Source: Spongiibacter taiwanensis
Lineage (GTDB): Bacteria > Pseudomonadota > Gammaproteobacteria > Pseudomonadales > Spongiibacteraceae
Assembly (NCBI RefSeq): GCF_023702635.1
Contig: NZ_CP098455.1
Coordinates: 2,914,001 to 2,978,000 of the forward strand
DNA length: 64,000 bases
Direction: 5' to 3'
Within the stretch, counting starts at the first letter, position 1. Each line of letters starts with the position of its first letter. The notes below the pieces were generated by a model. That model made no database searches and was not told where the DNA came from. It saw only the letters and a list, made by a program, of their open reading frames with translations. A program made the position numbers and the translations under genes. This document shows positions 23,776 to 31,213 of the stretch, piece by piece.

Positions 23776-25411
23776 TGAACATCTCCCTGACTGTCAGTGT
23801 AAATTTTTCCGGCTTCTGGGGGTTGGCGGCCAGTGCTTGCTCAAGCAAGTAGCGAGCTCGAAAGAACATGCCTTTAGCGTGAGCCTTGTCGAGGATAAAG
23901 CGGGTTGAGCTGGCAAAGGAGCGGGCCAGGGCGAGCGCCATGCGCAGATCGAAACTGGTGTCATCCTGCTCGCGCGCAAATGCACTGGCCGTCTCATGAA
24001 TACGCAATGCTGATTGCATTAAGCGTCGACGAACGGGGGTGTCCAGAATTTGCAGCCGATAATTGGACACCATAAATACCGACACATCCTGCACGTAATC
24101 CATATAGCGGGAGCGGTGCAGGTCGATGAAATTGATCTTCTGGCTGGCGGGGTCGTAAATAATGTTGTCGATATTGAAATCGCCGTGGATATACACCGAA
24201 AAGGGCGCCGCCAATTTGGCTTCCAGCTCGGTGGCCTGCTCGATAAGGGTGTCAAAGGCGGGCAAACGCAGCGCGTTGATGCGGCTGGGCGCGCGATTAA
24301 ACTCGGGGTGAATTTTGTAGACCGGGTCGATGCGTCGTTTTAGCTGGCCGCCAAAATCCGCAGTGACCGGTTCTTTGATCAGGGTTTCCCGCCATACCTT
24401 GTTTAACGTTTCAACGAGGCGGTCGTGGGCCTGCGCAAACAGATTGTCGTCGGCTTGTAAGGCCAGCTTTTCAAAGGTCAGTCCGGGCAAGTGCTCAATT
24501 AGCAGCGCGGCAGACTGGCCCCGTTTGTCGTAGGACAAGATTCGCGGTGCCAGCCCGGGATAAATATCGTGCCAGCTTTTAACGCCTTCCCGCTCCTCCT
24601 TGACCTTCTTTTTCTCACCATCTTTAAAGATTCCCAGATAGCTCTGGTCGGTTTCCTTGCCGCTGGAAACCCCGGCGATGGCGCTGCCAGATCGGGTTTC
24701 GGCAATGGTTTCAATTTTGACGTCGTCGACTTTCTGCTGGCGCTGCAGCTTTTCCACCGACGATTGCAGTGAGCGGTAGCGCTCAAGGCTCACGGTCTGG
24801 CCGACATTGGCTGAGATAATGGCTTCGCTGATATTCACCAGCGCGTCGCCCATTGACGCCACGCTCTGACTAACGAACAGCGCCTGGGCGAGATCTTCCG
24901 TCTGCTTCTTGTTGTTTTTCAGCGCCTGAATATAGCGCTTTTTCAGCTTGTTGCAGTCCTGCTCCAAGCGTCCTTCAAATCGGGTGATGCGCAGCGCCCG
25001 GCGACTTTTGTTGTCGCTGATGGCGGGTTCCAGCATTTCCAGCGCATCGCGAATGTGCTGCAACATGGGCACATAAAGGGTGGGGCGCAGCACTTCGGGG
25101 GCCGACATTCGCTCAACATGGCTGACACAGCCAATGGCCAGGGTGCCAATATCTTCCAACTGGGAGGCGATTTCCTCAATGCTGCGCAAGGCGGTGATCT
25201 GCGGGTGGCCCGGCTCAAACTGGGTCAGGTGTTGCAGGCAGCTGTTATGAATACGCTGCTTCAGATTCTGGATATACCCTTCCCGGCTGAGAATGTCCTT
25301 GGCATTGCCCTTGCCGACGTCGCCAAAAAAGACCTGCAGCTTTTCGACCAGCGAGTCGATTTCGACCTGCAGAAAATGCAGATTGCTGGCGATGCTGCTG
25401 GGGATTTCCAT
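23768..25411 (-). CDS. PhoU-like helical domain fused to aminoglycoside-phosphotransferase-type kinase
   Basis: A 547-aa two-domain protein. Residues 1 to about 240 are almost entirely helical with regular heptads and read like the PhoU phosphate-signalling fold. From about 290 onwards comes an APH/choline-kinase-like domain, with the catalytic loop HGDFNIDNIIYD near residue 410 and the metal motif FIDLHRSRY about 20 residues later. It is the first gene of the leftward kinase/ATP-grasp/HprK-like/phosphatase run and overlaps the ATP-grasp gene by 8 bases. A small-molecule or protein kinase gated by a PhoU-like sensor is a reasonable guess, not shown by sequence alone. Confidence 0.75.
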   Translation of the reverse strand: MEIPSSIASNLHFLQVEIDSLVEKLQVFFGDVGKGNAKDILSREGYIQNLKQRIHNSCLQHLTQFEPGHPQITALRSIEEIASQLEDIGTLAIGCVSHVERMSAPEVLRPTLYVPMLQHIRDALEMLEPAISDNKSRRALRITRFEGRLEQDCNKLKKRYIQALKNNKKQTEDLAQALFVSQSVASMGDALVNISEAIISANVGQTVSLERYRSLQSSVEKLQRQQKVDDVKIETIAETRSGSAIAGVSSGKETDQSYLGIFKDGEKKKVKEEREGVKSWHDIYPGLAPRILSYDKRGQSAALLIEHLPGLTFEKLALQADDNLFAQAHDRLVETLNKVWRETLIKEPVTADFGGQLKRRIDPVYKIHPEFNRAPSRINALRLPAFDTLIEQATELEAKLAAPFSVYIHGDFNIDNIIYDPASQKINFIDLHRSRYMDYVQDVSVFMVSNYRLQILDTPVRRRLMQSALRIHETASAFAREQDDTSFDLRMALALARSFASSTRFILDKAHAKGMFFRARYLLEQALAANPQKPEKFTLTVREMFIA

Positions 25412-25450
25412 AGGGCAGATCCGGGGTGTCTGATTGGCGGTGCAACAAAA

Positions 25451-25549
25451 TTGTCATAACGATACTGCTAAAGTAATACAGAATTGTTAAATTTGCTGCT
25501 GCATGGCCACCGAAGTGGCCGTTGGTAGCAGAACAAGGAGTTGTGGTTG
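25451..25549 (+). promoter_or_regulatory. promoter and leader of the CofD-like gene
   Basis: TTGTCA (25451-25456) and TAATAC (25474-25479) are spaced by 17 bp, a good sigma70 pair. The leader contains a small stem, GGCCAC-CGAA-GTGGCC (about 25505-25520), and the ribosome site AAGGAG at 25535-25540, 9 bases before the ATG at 25550. The opposite-strand promoter for the kinase gene (start 25411) must also lie here, but I could not choose one. Confidence 0.6.
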
Positions 25550-26746
25550 ATGTCGCCCATTCGTTTGAGCCGGACGGTTGAAATCCCTGATGGCCTGCGA
25601 ATCAGCCGCTATCGGAAGAGCCCCGAGCTCGGCCCCAAGGTGCTGTTTTTCAGTGGTGGCAGCGCGCTTAACTCGCTGTGCAAAACCCTCAAGGATTACA
25701 CCCACAACTCTACCCACCTGGTCACTCCCTTCGATTCCGGCGGCAGCTCCGCCGAGTTGCGCCGGGCCTTTGGCATGCCCTCGATCGGTGATTTACGCAG
25801 CCGGATGATGGCATTGGCCGACGAGTCGGTGCTGGGGCATCCGGATATCTTTCGCCTGTTTAACCATCGTTTTCCCAAAGGCGGCAGCAGTGACGCGCTG
25901 CGCGCTCAGCTAGAGACCATGGCCCAGGGCAAGGGTGAGCTGATGAGCGAAATCGCCAATCCGATGCGGCGTTTGATTTCTAATCAGCTCGGCTATTTTC
26001 TACAGGCAATGCCGGCCGATTTTAATTTGGCGGGTGCCAGTATCGGCAACCTGATTCTGACCGGCGGTTACCTCAACAATCACCGCCACCTCGATCCCAT
26101 TGTGTTTCTGTTCTCCAAATTGGTGAACGTGCAAGGCACCGTTCGCGCCATCGTTGATGAGGACTTGCACCTGGTTGCCGAGTTGGAGGATGGCTCTCGG
26201 GTGATCGGGCAGCACGCACTGACTGGCAAGGAAGTGCCGCCGCTGCAAAAAAAGGTGAAGCGGGTGTTTCTGTCGGCATCGGCGTCTCAGCCTGAGCCAA
26301 CACCCTTGTCGGTGCGCAAGAAAAATCGCAAGTTGATCGAGTCAGCCGAGCTGATTTGTTATCCCCCCGGTAGCTTTTATTCCAGCCTGCTAGTGAACTT
26401 GCTGCCATCGGGAGTGGGGCGGGCCATTGCCAGTAACGGCTGCCCAAAGGTGTATTTACCCAACCTGGGCCGCGACCCGGAGCAGTACGGCATGACGCTG
26501 GATGATTGTCTGGATCAACTGCTCGCCCAGTTACAGGCGGACTGCGGCGAGGAACCTACCCCGGTGTCGAGTCAGCTGAACTTTATCCTCATTGACAGCC
26601 GGCAGGGCAACTATGGCCCGCTGCCCTCGGCAAAGCGCCTGGAACAGCTGGGCATCTCGGTGATCGACACCCGGCTGGTCAGCAAGGCCAGCGCGCCTTA
26701 CTACGACAATGCGCTGCTGGTCGCGGCCCTGATGTCGCTGGTCTGA
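25550..26746 (+). CDS. GAK system CofD-like protein
   Basis: A 398-aa protein of the CofD/YvcK fold, which in CofD transfers a phospholactyl group to coenzyme F420 precursors. The N-terminal FFSGGSALNSLCKTL block resembles the GGTG-type nucleotide loop. The VTPFDSGGSS motif and the later ASIGNLILTGGYL motif are the usual CofD/YvcK signatures. F420 itself is not expected in this organism, and the protein is the lone rightward member of the cluster, divergent from the kinase operon. The start is the ATG at 25550 with AAGGAG 9 bases away, preferred over the TTG at 25541. Confidence 0.82.
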   Translation: MSPIRLSRTVEIPDGLRISRYRKSPELGPKVLFFSGGSALNSLCKTLKDYTHNSTHLVTPFDSGGSSAELRRAFGMPSIGDLRSRMMALADESVLGHPDIFRLFNHRFPKGGSSDALRAQLETMAQGKGELMSEIANPMRRLISNQLGYFLQAMPADFNLAGASIGNLILTGGYLNNHRHLDPIVFLFSKLVNVQGTVRAIVDEDLHLVAELEDGSRVIGQHALTGKEVPPLQKKVKRVFLSASASQPEPTPLSVRKKNRKLIESAELICYPPGSFYSSLLVNLLPSGVGRAIASNGCPKVYLPNLGRDPEQYGMTLDDCLDQLLAQLQADCGEEPTPVSSQLNFILIDSRQGNYGPLPSAKRLEQLGISVIDTRLVSKASAPYYDNALLVAALMSLV

Positions 26747-26976
26747 TCCCCGCCAGCCCGGCATAGCGCGCCTTTCCGGGCGATGCCCCGCTTCCGGGGC
26801 ACGCCTCCCGCCTTTTCCTGCTCACTCTGCGGCCTTCGCCGGCCACCATTGATTGACCCAAATGACATAAAAATCCGTCACCAGGGACTTGCCCAGCGCA
26901 AAAACCCTGCTATAGTTTTCACTGTCAACATTGGTGAGCCGTTTTAGCTTGCCCGGTTTAAGAGTGAGGTTTTCCC
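26747..26976 (+). promoter_or_regulatory. promoter region of the acyl-CoA dehydrogenase pair
   Basis: TTGCCC (26889-26894) and TATAGT (26911-26916) with a 16-bp spacer form a plausible sigma70 promoter 60 bases upstream of the first dehydrogenase. A stem TGCCCC-GCTTCC-GGGGCA near 26782-26799 follows the CofD-like gene and could act as its terminator, although the U-tract is poor. Confidence 0.55.
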
Positions 26977-28764
26977 ATGCCGCAATACAAAGCACCCCTG
27001 CGCGATATCCACTTTGTCCTCAAGAATGTGCTCAACTGCAACGAGCACTATACCAAGCTGGCAAAAAGGGAAGAGGTAAGTGAAGACTTACTTGATGCCA
27101 TCATTGAAGAAGGGGCGAAGTTTTCTGAGAACGTGCTGTCGCCGCTGAACCAGGTTGGCGACCAGGAGGGTTGTACCTGGTCTGAAGACGGGGTGACCAC
27201 ACCCACCGGCTTCAAAGAGGCCTACCAGCAATATGCCGAGGGCGGTTGGCCTTCGATGACGGCGGCCACCCAGTTTGGCGGTCAGGGTCTGCCCAATTCC
27301 ATCGGCCTGGTAATGAGTGAGATGGTGAGCTCTGCCTGCTGGTCCTGGGGTATGTACACCGGTCTGTCCCAGTCTGCCGCGCGGCTACTCGAGAATTACG
27401 CCAGCGAGTCACTTCAGGAAACCTATCTGCCCAAGATGGTAGACGGTACTTGGGGCGGCACCATGTGTTTGACCGAGCCCCACTGCGGCTCGGACCTGGG
27501 CATTCTGCGAACCAAAGCCGAGCCCCAGGCCGATGGCAGCCACCGCATTACCGGTACCAAGATTTTTATTTCTGGCGGTGAGCACGACCTGACCGAAAAT
27601 ATTGTTCACCTGGTGCTCGCCCGTATTGAGGGCGCGCCGATGGGCACCAAAGGTATCTCCCTGTTTCTGGTGCCCAAGTTCCTCCCGGACGCGGATGGCA
27701 ATGTTGGTCAGCGCAATGGCGTGAGCTGCGGCAGCATTGAACACAAGATGGGCATCAAGGCTTCGGCGACCTGTGTCATGAACTTTGATGGGGCCACCGG
27801 CTTTTTGGTCGGTGAGCAAAATCGCGGCTTAAATGCGATGTTTCATATGATGAACTCAGCTCGCCTGGGCACCGCACTGCAGGGTCTGGCGTCTGGCGAA
27901 CTGGCTTTCCAGGGCGCATTGACTTACGCCCGGGAGCGTCTGCAGATGCGCTCGCTCAGCGGCCCCAAAAATCCGAACGGCCCCGCCGACCCGCTGATTG
28001 TGCACCCCGACGTGCGCCGTATGCTGCTGACCCAAAAGGCCCTGGCCGAGGGTAGCCGCGCCTTTATTTACTGGGTGGCGCAACTGGTGGATGTGTCTTA
28101 CTTCTCAGACGATGAAGAGGCCCGCGAGCACGCCGAGAACCTGTCAGAGCTGCTGACCCCGATTGCCAAGGCCTTTGTTACCGAGACTGGCCTGGAGTCG
28201 GCCAACTACGGCATGCAGGTCTACGGCGGTCACGGCTACATTGCCGAGTGGGGCATGGAGCAGATCGTGCGTGACCTGCGCATTTCGACCCTGTACGAAG
28301 GCACCACCGGCATTCAGGCGCTGGATCTGCTGGGTCGCAAGGTGATGGGCAGCGGTGGCAAGCAGCTGGCGGTGTTCACCAAAATTATCCATAAATTCTG
28401 TCAGTCTCAGCAGCACCGCCCGGAGATGGCGGAGTTTATCGGCCCGCTGGCCAAGCTGAATCAGGAGTGGGGCGAAGTCACCGCCAAATTGGGTGAAAAG
28501 GCCATGGCCAACCCGGAAGAGGTGGGCGCTGCCTCAGTGGACTACCTGATGTACGCCGGCTACCTCTCCCTGGGCTACATGTGGGCGCGGATGGCGGCCA
28601 TTGCGCTGGAGAACGACGGCAGCGATGCCTTCCTCAGTGCCAAGGTGCAAACGGCCCAGTTCTACTTCCAGCGCCTGCTGCCCCGCACCGAGTCGCACAA
28701 ACTGGCGATGCTCAATGGTGCTGACTCCATCATGGCCATGCCGGCGGAGGCCTTTGCCTTTTAA
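26977..28764 (+). CDS. acyl-CoA dehydrogenase, DmdC-like long form (copy 1)
   Basis: A 595-aa FAD enzyme forming the alpha-beta double bond of an acyl-CoA. It belongs to the long subfamily with a C-terminal extension that includes 3-methylmercaptopropionyl-CoA dehydrogenase (DmdC) and many FadE-like proteins. Visible features are MCLTEPHCGSDLG (FAD contact), the KIFISGGEHDLTEN loop, the YGMQVYGGHGYIAEWGMEQ helix and the Glu-containing YEGTTGIQALDLLGRK. GAGG stands upstream of the ATG. The next gene is a clear paralogue. DmdC function itself cannot be claimed: this subfamily covers many medium- and long-chain substrates. Confidence 0.9.
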   Translation: MPQYKAPLRDIHFVLKNVLNCNEHYTKLAKREEVSEDLLDAIIEEGAKFSENVLSPLNQVGDQEGCTWSEDGVTTPTGFKEAYQQYAEGGWPSMTAATQFGGQGLPNSIGLVMSEMVSSACWSWGMYTGLSQSAARLLENYASESLQETYLPKMVDGTWGGTMCLTEPHCGSDLGILRTKAEPQADGSHRITGTKIFISGGEHDLTENIVHLVLARIEGAPMGTKGISLFLVPKFLPDADGNVGQRNGVSCGSIEHKMGIKASATCVMNFDGATGFLVGEQNRGLNAMFHMMNSARLGTALQGLASGELAFQGALTYARERLQMRSLSGPKNPNGPADPLIVHPDVRRMLLTQKALAEGSRAFIYWVAQLVDVSYFSDDEEAREHAENLSELLTPIAKAFVTETGLESANYGMQVYGGHGYIAEWGMEQIVRDLRISTLYEGTTGIQALDLLGRKVMGSGGKQLAVFTKIIHKFCQSQQHRPEMAEFIGPLAKLNQEWGEVTAKLGEKAMANPEEVGAASVDYLMYAGYLSLGYMWARMAAIALENDGSDAFLSAKVQTAQFYFQRLLPRTESHKLAMLNGADSIMAMPAEAFAF

Positions 28765-28767
28765 TTT

Positions 28768-28837
28768 GCGGGGGACATCCCCCGCTGCCTGAATCACCGT
28801 AATACTCAGACCCAATCCGGCATTTATGGCCGGATTG
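28768..28837 (+). repeat. two hairpins between the paired acyl-CoA dehydrogenases
   Basis: GCGGGGG/CCCCCGC (28768-28785) lies just after the first stop codon. CAATCCGGC (28813-28821) pairs with GCCGGATTG (28829-28837) closer to the second gene. Neither is followed by a U-tract, so they are more likely to tune mRNA stability or partial read-through than to terminate fully. Confidence 0.5.
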
Positions 28838-28879
28838 TGGTGTCTGAACCGCACTGAAAGAACAAGATTGGGAGGCGAC

Positions 28880-30676
28880 ATGCCCGACTATAAAGCACCC
28901 TTAAAAGACATGCAGTTTGTATTGCACGAGGTGTTCAACGCAGAACAACTCTGGCGTGAATTTCCCGCTCTGCAGGAGGTTAACCGGGAACTGGCCGATG
29001 CCATTCTCGAAGAGAGTGCCAAGATCAACGAAGGCTTGATCGCACCCTTGAGCCAGAGCGGTGATGCCCAGGGTGTGCGTTGGCAGGATGGCAATGTGAT
29101 CACCCCGGAAGGCTATAAAGAAGCTTTCAAACAGCTCGCCGAAGGCGGTTGGGCAGGGCTGTCGGGTGAGGAGCAATACGGCGCCCAGAATATGCCCAAG
29201 ATGCTGATTCTGCTGTTCGAAGAGATGCTCTATTCCGCCAATATTGCGATGGGTTTGTATCTGACCCTCACCTCGGGGGCGGCGCTGGCTATTGCCAATC
29301 ACGCTTCAGACGAGTTGAAGGAAAAGTACCTGCCCAACATGTATGCGGGTAAGTGGGCCGGGGCCATGTGCCTGACGGAAGCCCACGCCGGTACCGACCT
29401 CGGCATGATCCGCACCAAGGCCATTCCCCAGGCCGACGGCAGCTATGCCATCAGTGGCACCAAGATCTTTATCACCGGCGGCGAGCAGGATCTGACCGAA
29501 AACATCATTCACCTGGTGCTGGCCAAACTGCCCGACGCCCCCGCTGGCTCCAAAGGCATTTCGCTGTTTCTGGTGCCCAAAGTGAAGGTGAATGACGACG
29601 GCTCATTGGGGGACGCCAATGGCGTCAACTGTGGCAGCGTCGAGCACAAAATGGGTATTCATGCCTCGGCCACCTGTGTGCTGAACTTTGACGGCGCCCA
29701 GGGCTTTTTGGTCGGTGAGATCAATAAAGGCCTTCAGGGCATGTTCACCATGATGAACTACGAGCGCCTGTCGGTGGGTATTCAGGGCCTCAGCGCGGGC
29801 CAGGCGGCTTATCAGTGGTCGGCGGAATACGCGTTGGAGCGCCTGCAAAGCCGGGCGCCGTCCGGCCCGCAAAACGCCGATGGCGCGGCCGACCCGCTGA
29901 TTGTGCACCCGGACGTACGGCGCATGATGCTGACCCAAAAGGCCTATGTAGAGGCGGGCCGCGCTTTTGCGGTGTACGTTGGCAAGCAGCTGGATACCGC
30001 CAAGTTTGGTGAAGGCGAGGCCCAGGCCAAAGCATCGGCCCTGGTCGAGCTGCTTACCCCGGTGGCAAAAGCCTTTTTGACTGACAAAGGCCTGGAAGGC
30101 ACCGTGCTGGGCCAGCAGGTGTTTGGCGGCCACGGTTACGTGAAAGAATGGGGCATGGAACAATTGGTGCGCGACGTGCGTATCAGCCAGATTTATGAAG
30201 GCACCAATGGAATTCAGGCGCTGGATTTGATGGGCCGCAAAATTGCCGCCAATGGGGGTAAATACCTCGCGCCCCTGTTGGCCGAAATGCGTGGCTTTGT
30301 TGAAGAAAACGGCAGCGTGGCCGGGCTGGCAGAATTTCTGACCCCGCTGAGCGGCGCAATAGACAACCTGGAAGCCCTGACCGAGACCGTGTTGTCCCGC
30401 ACCGCTGACGGCGATGCCAATGCAGTGGGTGCAGCGTCGGTTGAGTACCTGCATGTGATGGGTTTGACCCTCTACACCTACATGTGGGCGCTACAGTGCA
30501 AGGTGATTCTCAGTGGCGACAGCGCCCAGAGCGAGGCCTTTAATCAGGCCAAGCTGCACACCGCGCGCTTCTTCGTTGAGCATCTGCTGCCCCAGGCGGA
30601 CGCCCTGTCCGCGTCGATTCGCAATGGCAGCGACAGCCTGATGGCGATTCCCGCCGAGGCCTTTCTGTCTGCCTAG
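28880..30676 (+). CDS. acyl-CoA dehydrogenase, DmdC-like long form (copy 2)
   Basis: A 598-aa paralogue of the preceding gene, alike from the first residues (MPDYKAPLKDMQFVL against MPQYKAPLRDIHFVL) to the end (SLMAIPAEAF). It has the same FAD and base motifs (MCLTEAHAGTDLG; YEGTNGIQALDLMGRK). The start is the ATG at 28880 with GGGAGG 4 bases upstream; the earlier in-frame start at 28826 has no site and lies in the hairpin region. The two copies probably arose by tandem duplication and differ in chain-length or branch preference. They likely share the upstream promoter. Confidence 0.9.
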   Translation: MPDYKAPLKDMQFVLHEVFNAEQLWREFPALQEVNRELADAILEESAKINEGLIAPLSQSGDAQGVRWQDGNVITPEGYKEAFKQLAEGGWAGLSGEEQYGAQNMPKMLILLFEEMLYSANIAMGLYLTLTSGAALAIANHASDELKEKYLPNMYAGKWAGAMCLTEAHAGTDLGMIRTKAIPQADGSYAISGTKIFITGGEQDLTENIIHLVLAKLPDAPAGSKGISLFLVPKVKVNDDGSLGDANGVNCGSVEHKMGIHASATCVLNFDGAQGFLVGEINKGLQGMFTMMNYERLSVGIQGLSAGQAAYQWSAEYALERLQSRAPSGPQNADGAADPLIVHPDVRRMMLTQKAYVEAGRAFAVYVGKQLDTAKFGEGEAQAKASALVELLTPVAKAFLTDKGLEGTVLGQQVFGGHGYVKEWGMEQLVRDVRISQIYEGTNGIQALDLMGRKIAANGGKYLAPLLAEMRGFVEENGSVAGLAEFLTPLSGAIDNLEALTETVLSRTADGDANAVGAASVEYLHVMGLTLYTYMWALQCKVILSGDSAQSEAFNQAKLHTARFFVEHLLPQADALSASIRNGSDSLMAIPAEAFLSA

Positions 30677-30684
30677 CACGGGAT

Positions 30685-30710
30685 GACCGGGGTGCTACCG
30701 CGCCCCGGTC
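30685..30710 (+). terminator. possible 3' hairpin after the acyl-CoA dehydrogenase pair
   Basis: GACCGGGG (30685-30692) and CCCCGGTC (30703-30710) form a perfect 8-bp stem 9 bases after the stop codon. The following sequence is GC-rich without a U-run, so it is a weak terminator candidate. Confidence 0.4.
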
Positions 30711-30888
30711 ACCGAGCCCCGATCAACGTGCCCCGGTCACCTCTTCGCACTGCTTCAATTCCACTCCTGAGCCGGCTGCCGATGCCCGAGCCCGGGTACC
30801 GTTCTGGGCTGGTATTACGGTCACGAATTTGTCATGGTCGGCGTGTGAATACGGTATACTGCTGGCGCTGAAAGCGAGGTGGAAAGCG

Positions 30889-31077
30889 ATGGAAAACGAA
30901 CACAACAAATTGTATCCAGAAGACCAGGCCCGGGTGGATGCGTATCTGCGTCAGGGCTACAACGAAACCGAGCGCAAGCCGTTTCGGCCGCTGAAACTGT
31001 TGTTTATTTTGGCCATTATGGTCACCACGTTGAGTTGCGCCAGTCTGCTACTCGCGTGGGCGGCAGGCGTTTATTAA
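30889..31077 (+). CDS. DUF3094 family small membrane protein
   Basis: A 62-aa protein: a polar N-terminus with the family signature LYPEDQARVDAYL and ERKPFRPLKLL, then one hydrophobic segment of about 22 residues at the C-terminus. Small proteins with this PEDQxRVxxYL...ERKPFRP pattern are widespread in pseudomonads and relatives; their role is unknown. I place the start at the ATG at 30889 (GAGGTGGAAAG upstream). The longer reading from 30829 adds residues with no family match. It stands alone between the dehydrogenases and a convergent lipoprotein gene. Confidence 0.75.
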   Translation: MENEHNKLYPEDQARVDAYLRQGYNETERKPFRPLKLLFILAIMVTTLSCASLLLAWAAGVY

Positions 31078-31213
31078 TCTGCCCCAGTTTTGATCGCATT
31101 TGCGCCGCTGCAGTCAGCATGGCGGCGCAACCCTTCCCAGCGTCATCTCCCTGTATTGCCCCTCAAGCCTCCTGCCGGTCAAATCTGTTCTTTGAGTAGA
31201 GGAGCCGCTGTTC

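Noticed and set aside
25451-25470. Possible Pho box near the PhoU-like kinase (TTGTCAT AACG ATACTGC)
   Set aside because: Only the first 7-mer resembles the CTGTCAT half; the second half does not match. It fits better as the -35 of a sigma70 promoter.
28901-29302. Long antisense reading frames opposite the acyl-CoA dehydrogenases and other GC-rich genes
   Set aside because: They are frame shadows of high third-position GC genes, without ribosome sites or recognisable domains.
26977-30676. Naming either acyl-CoA dehydrogenase dmdC
   Set aside because: The long ACAD subfamily is broad and no other dmd gene is in the window.
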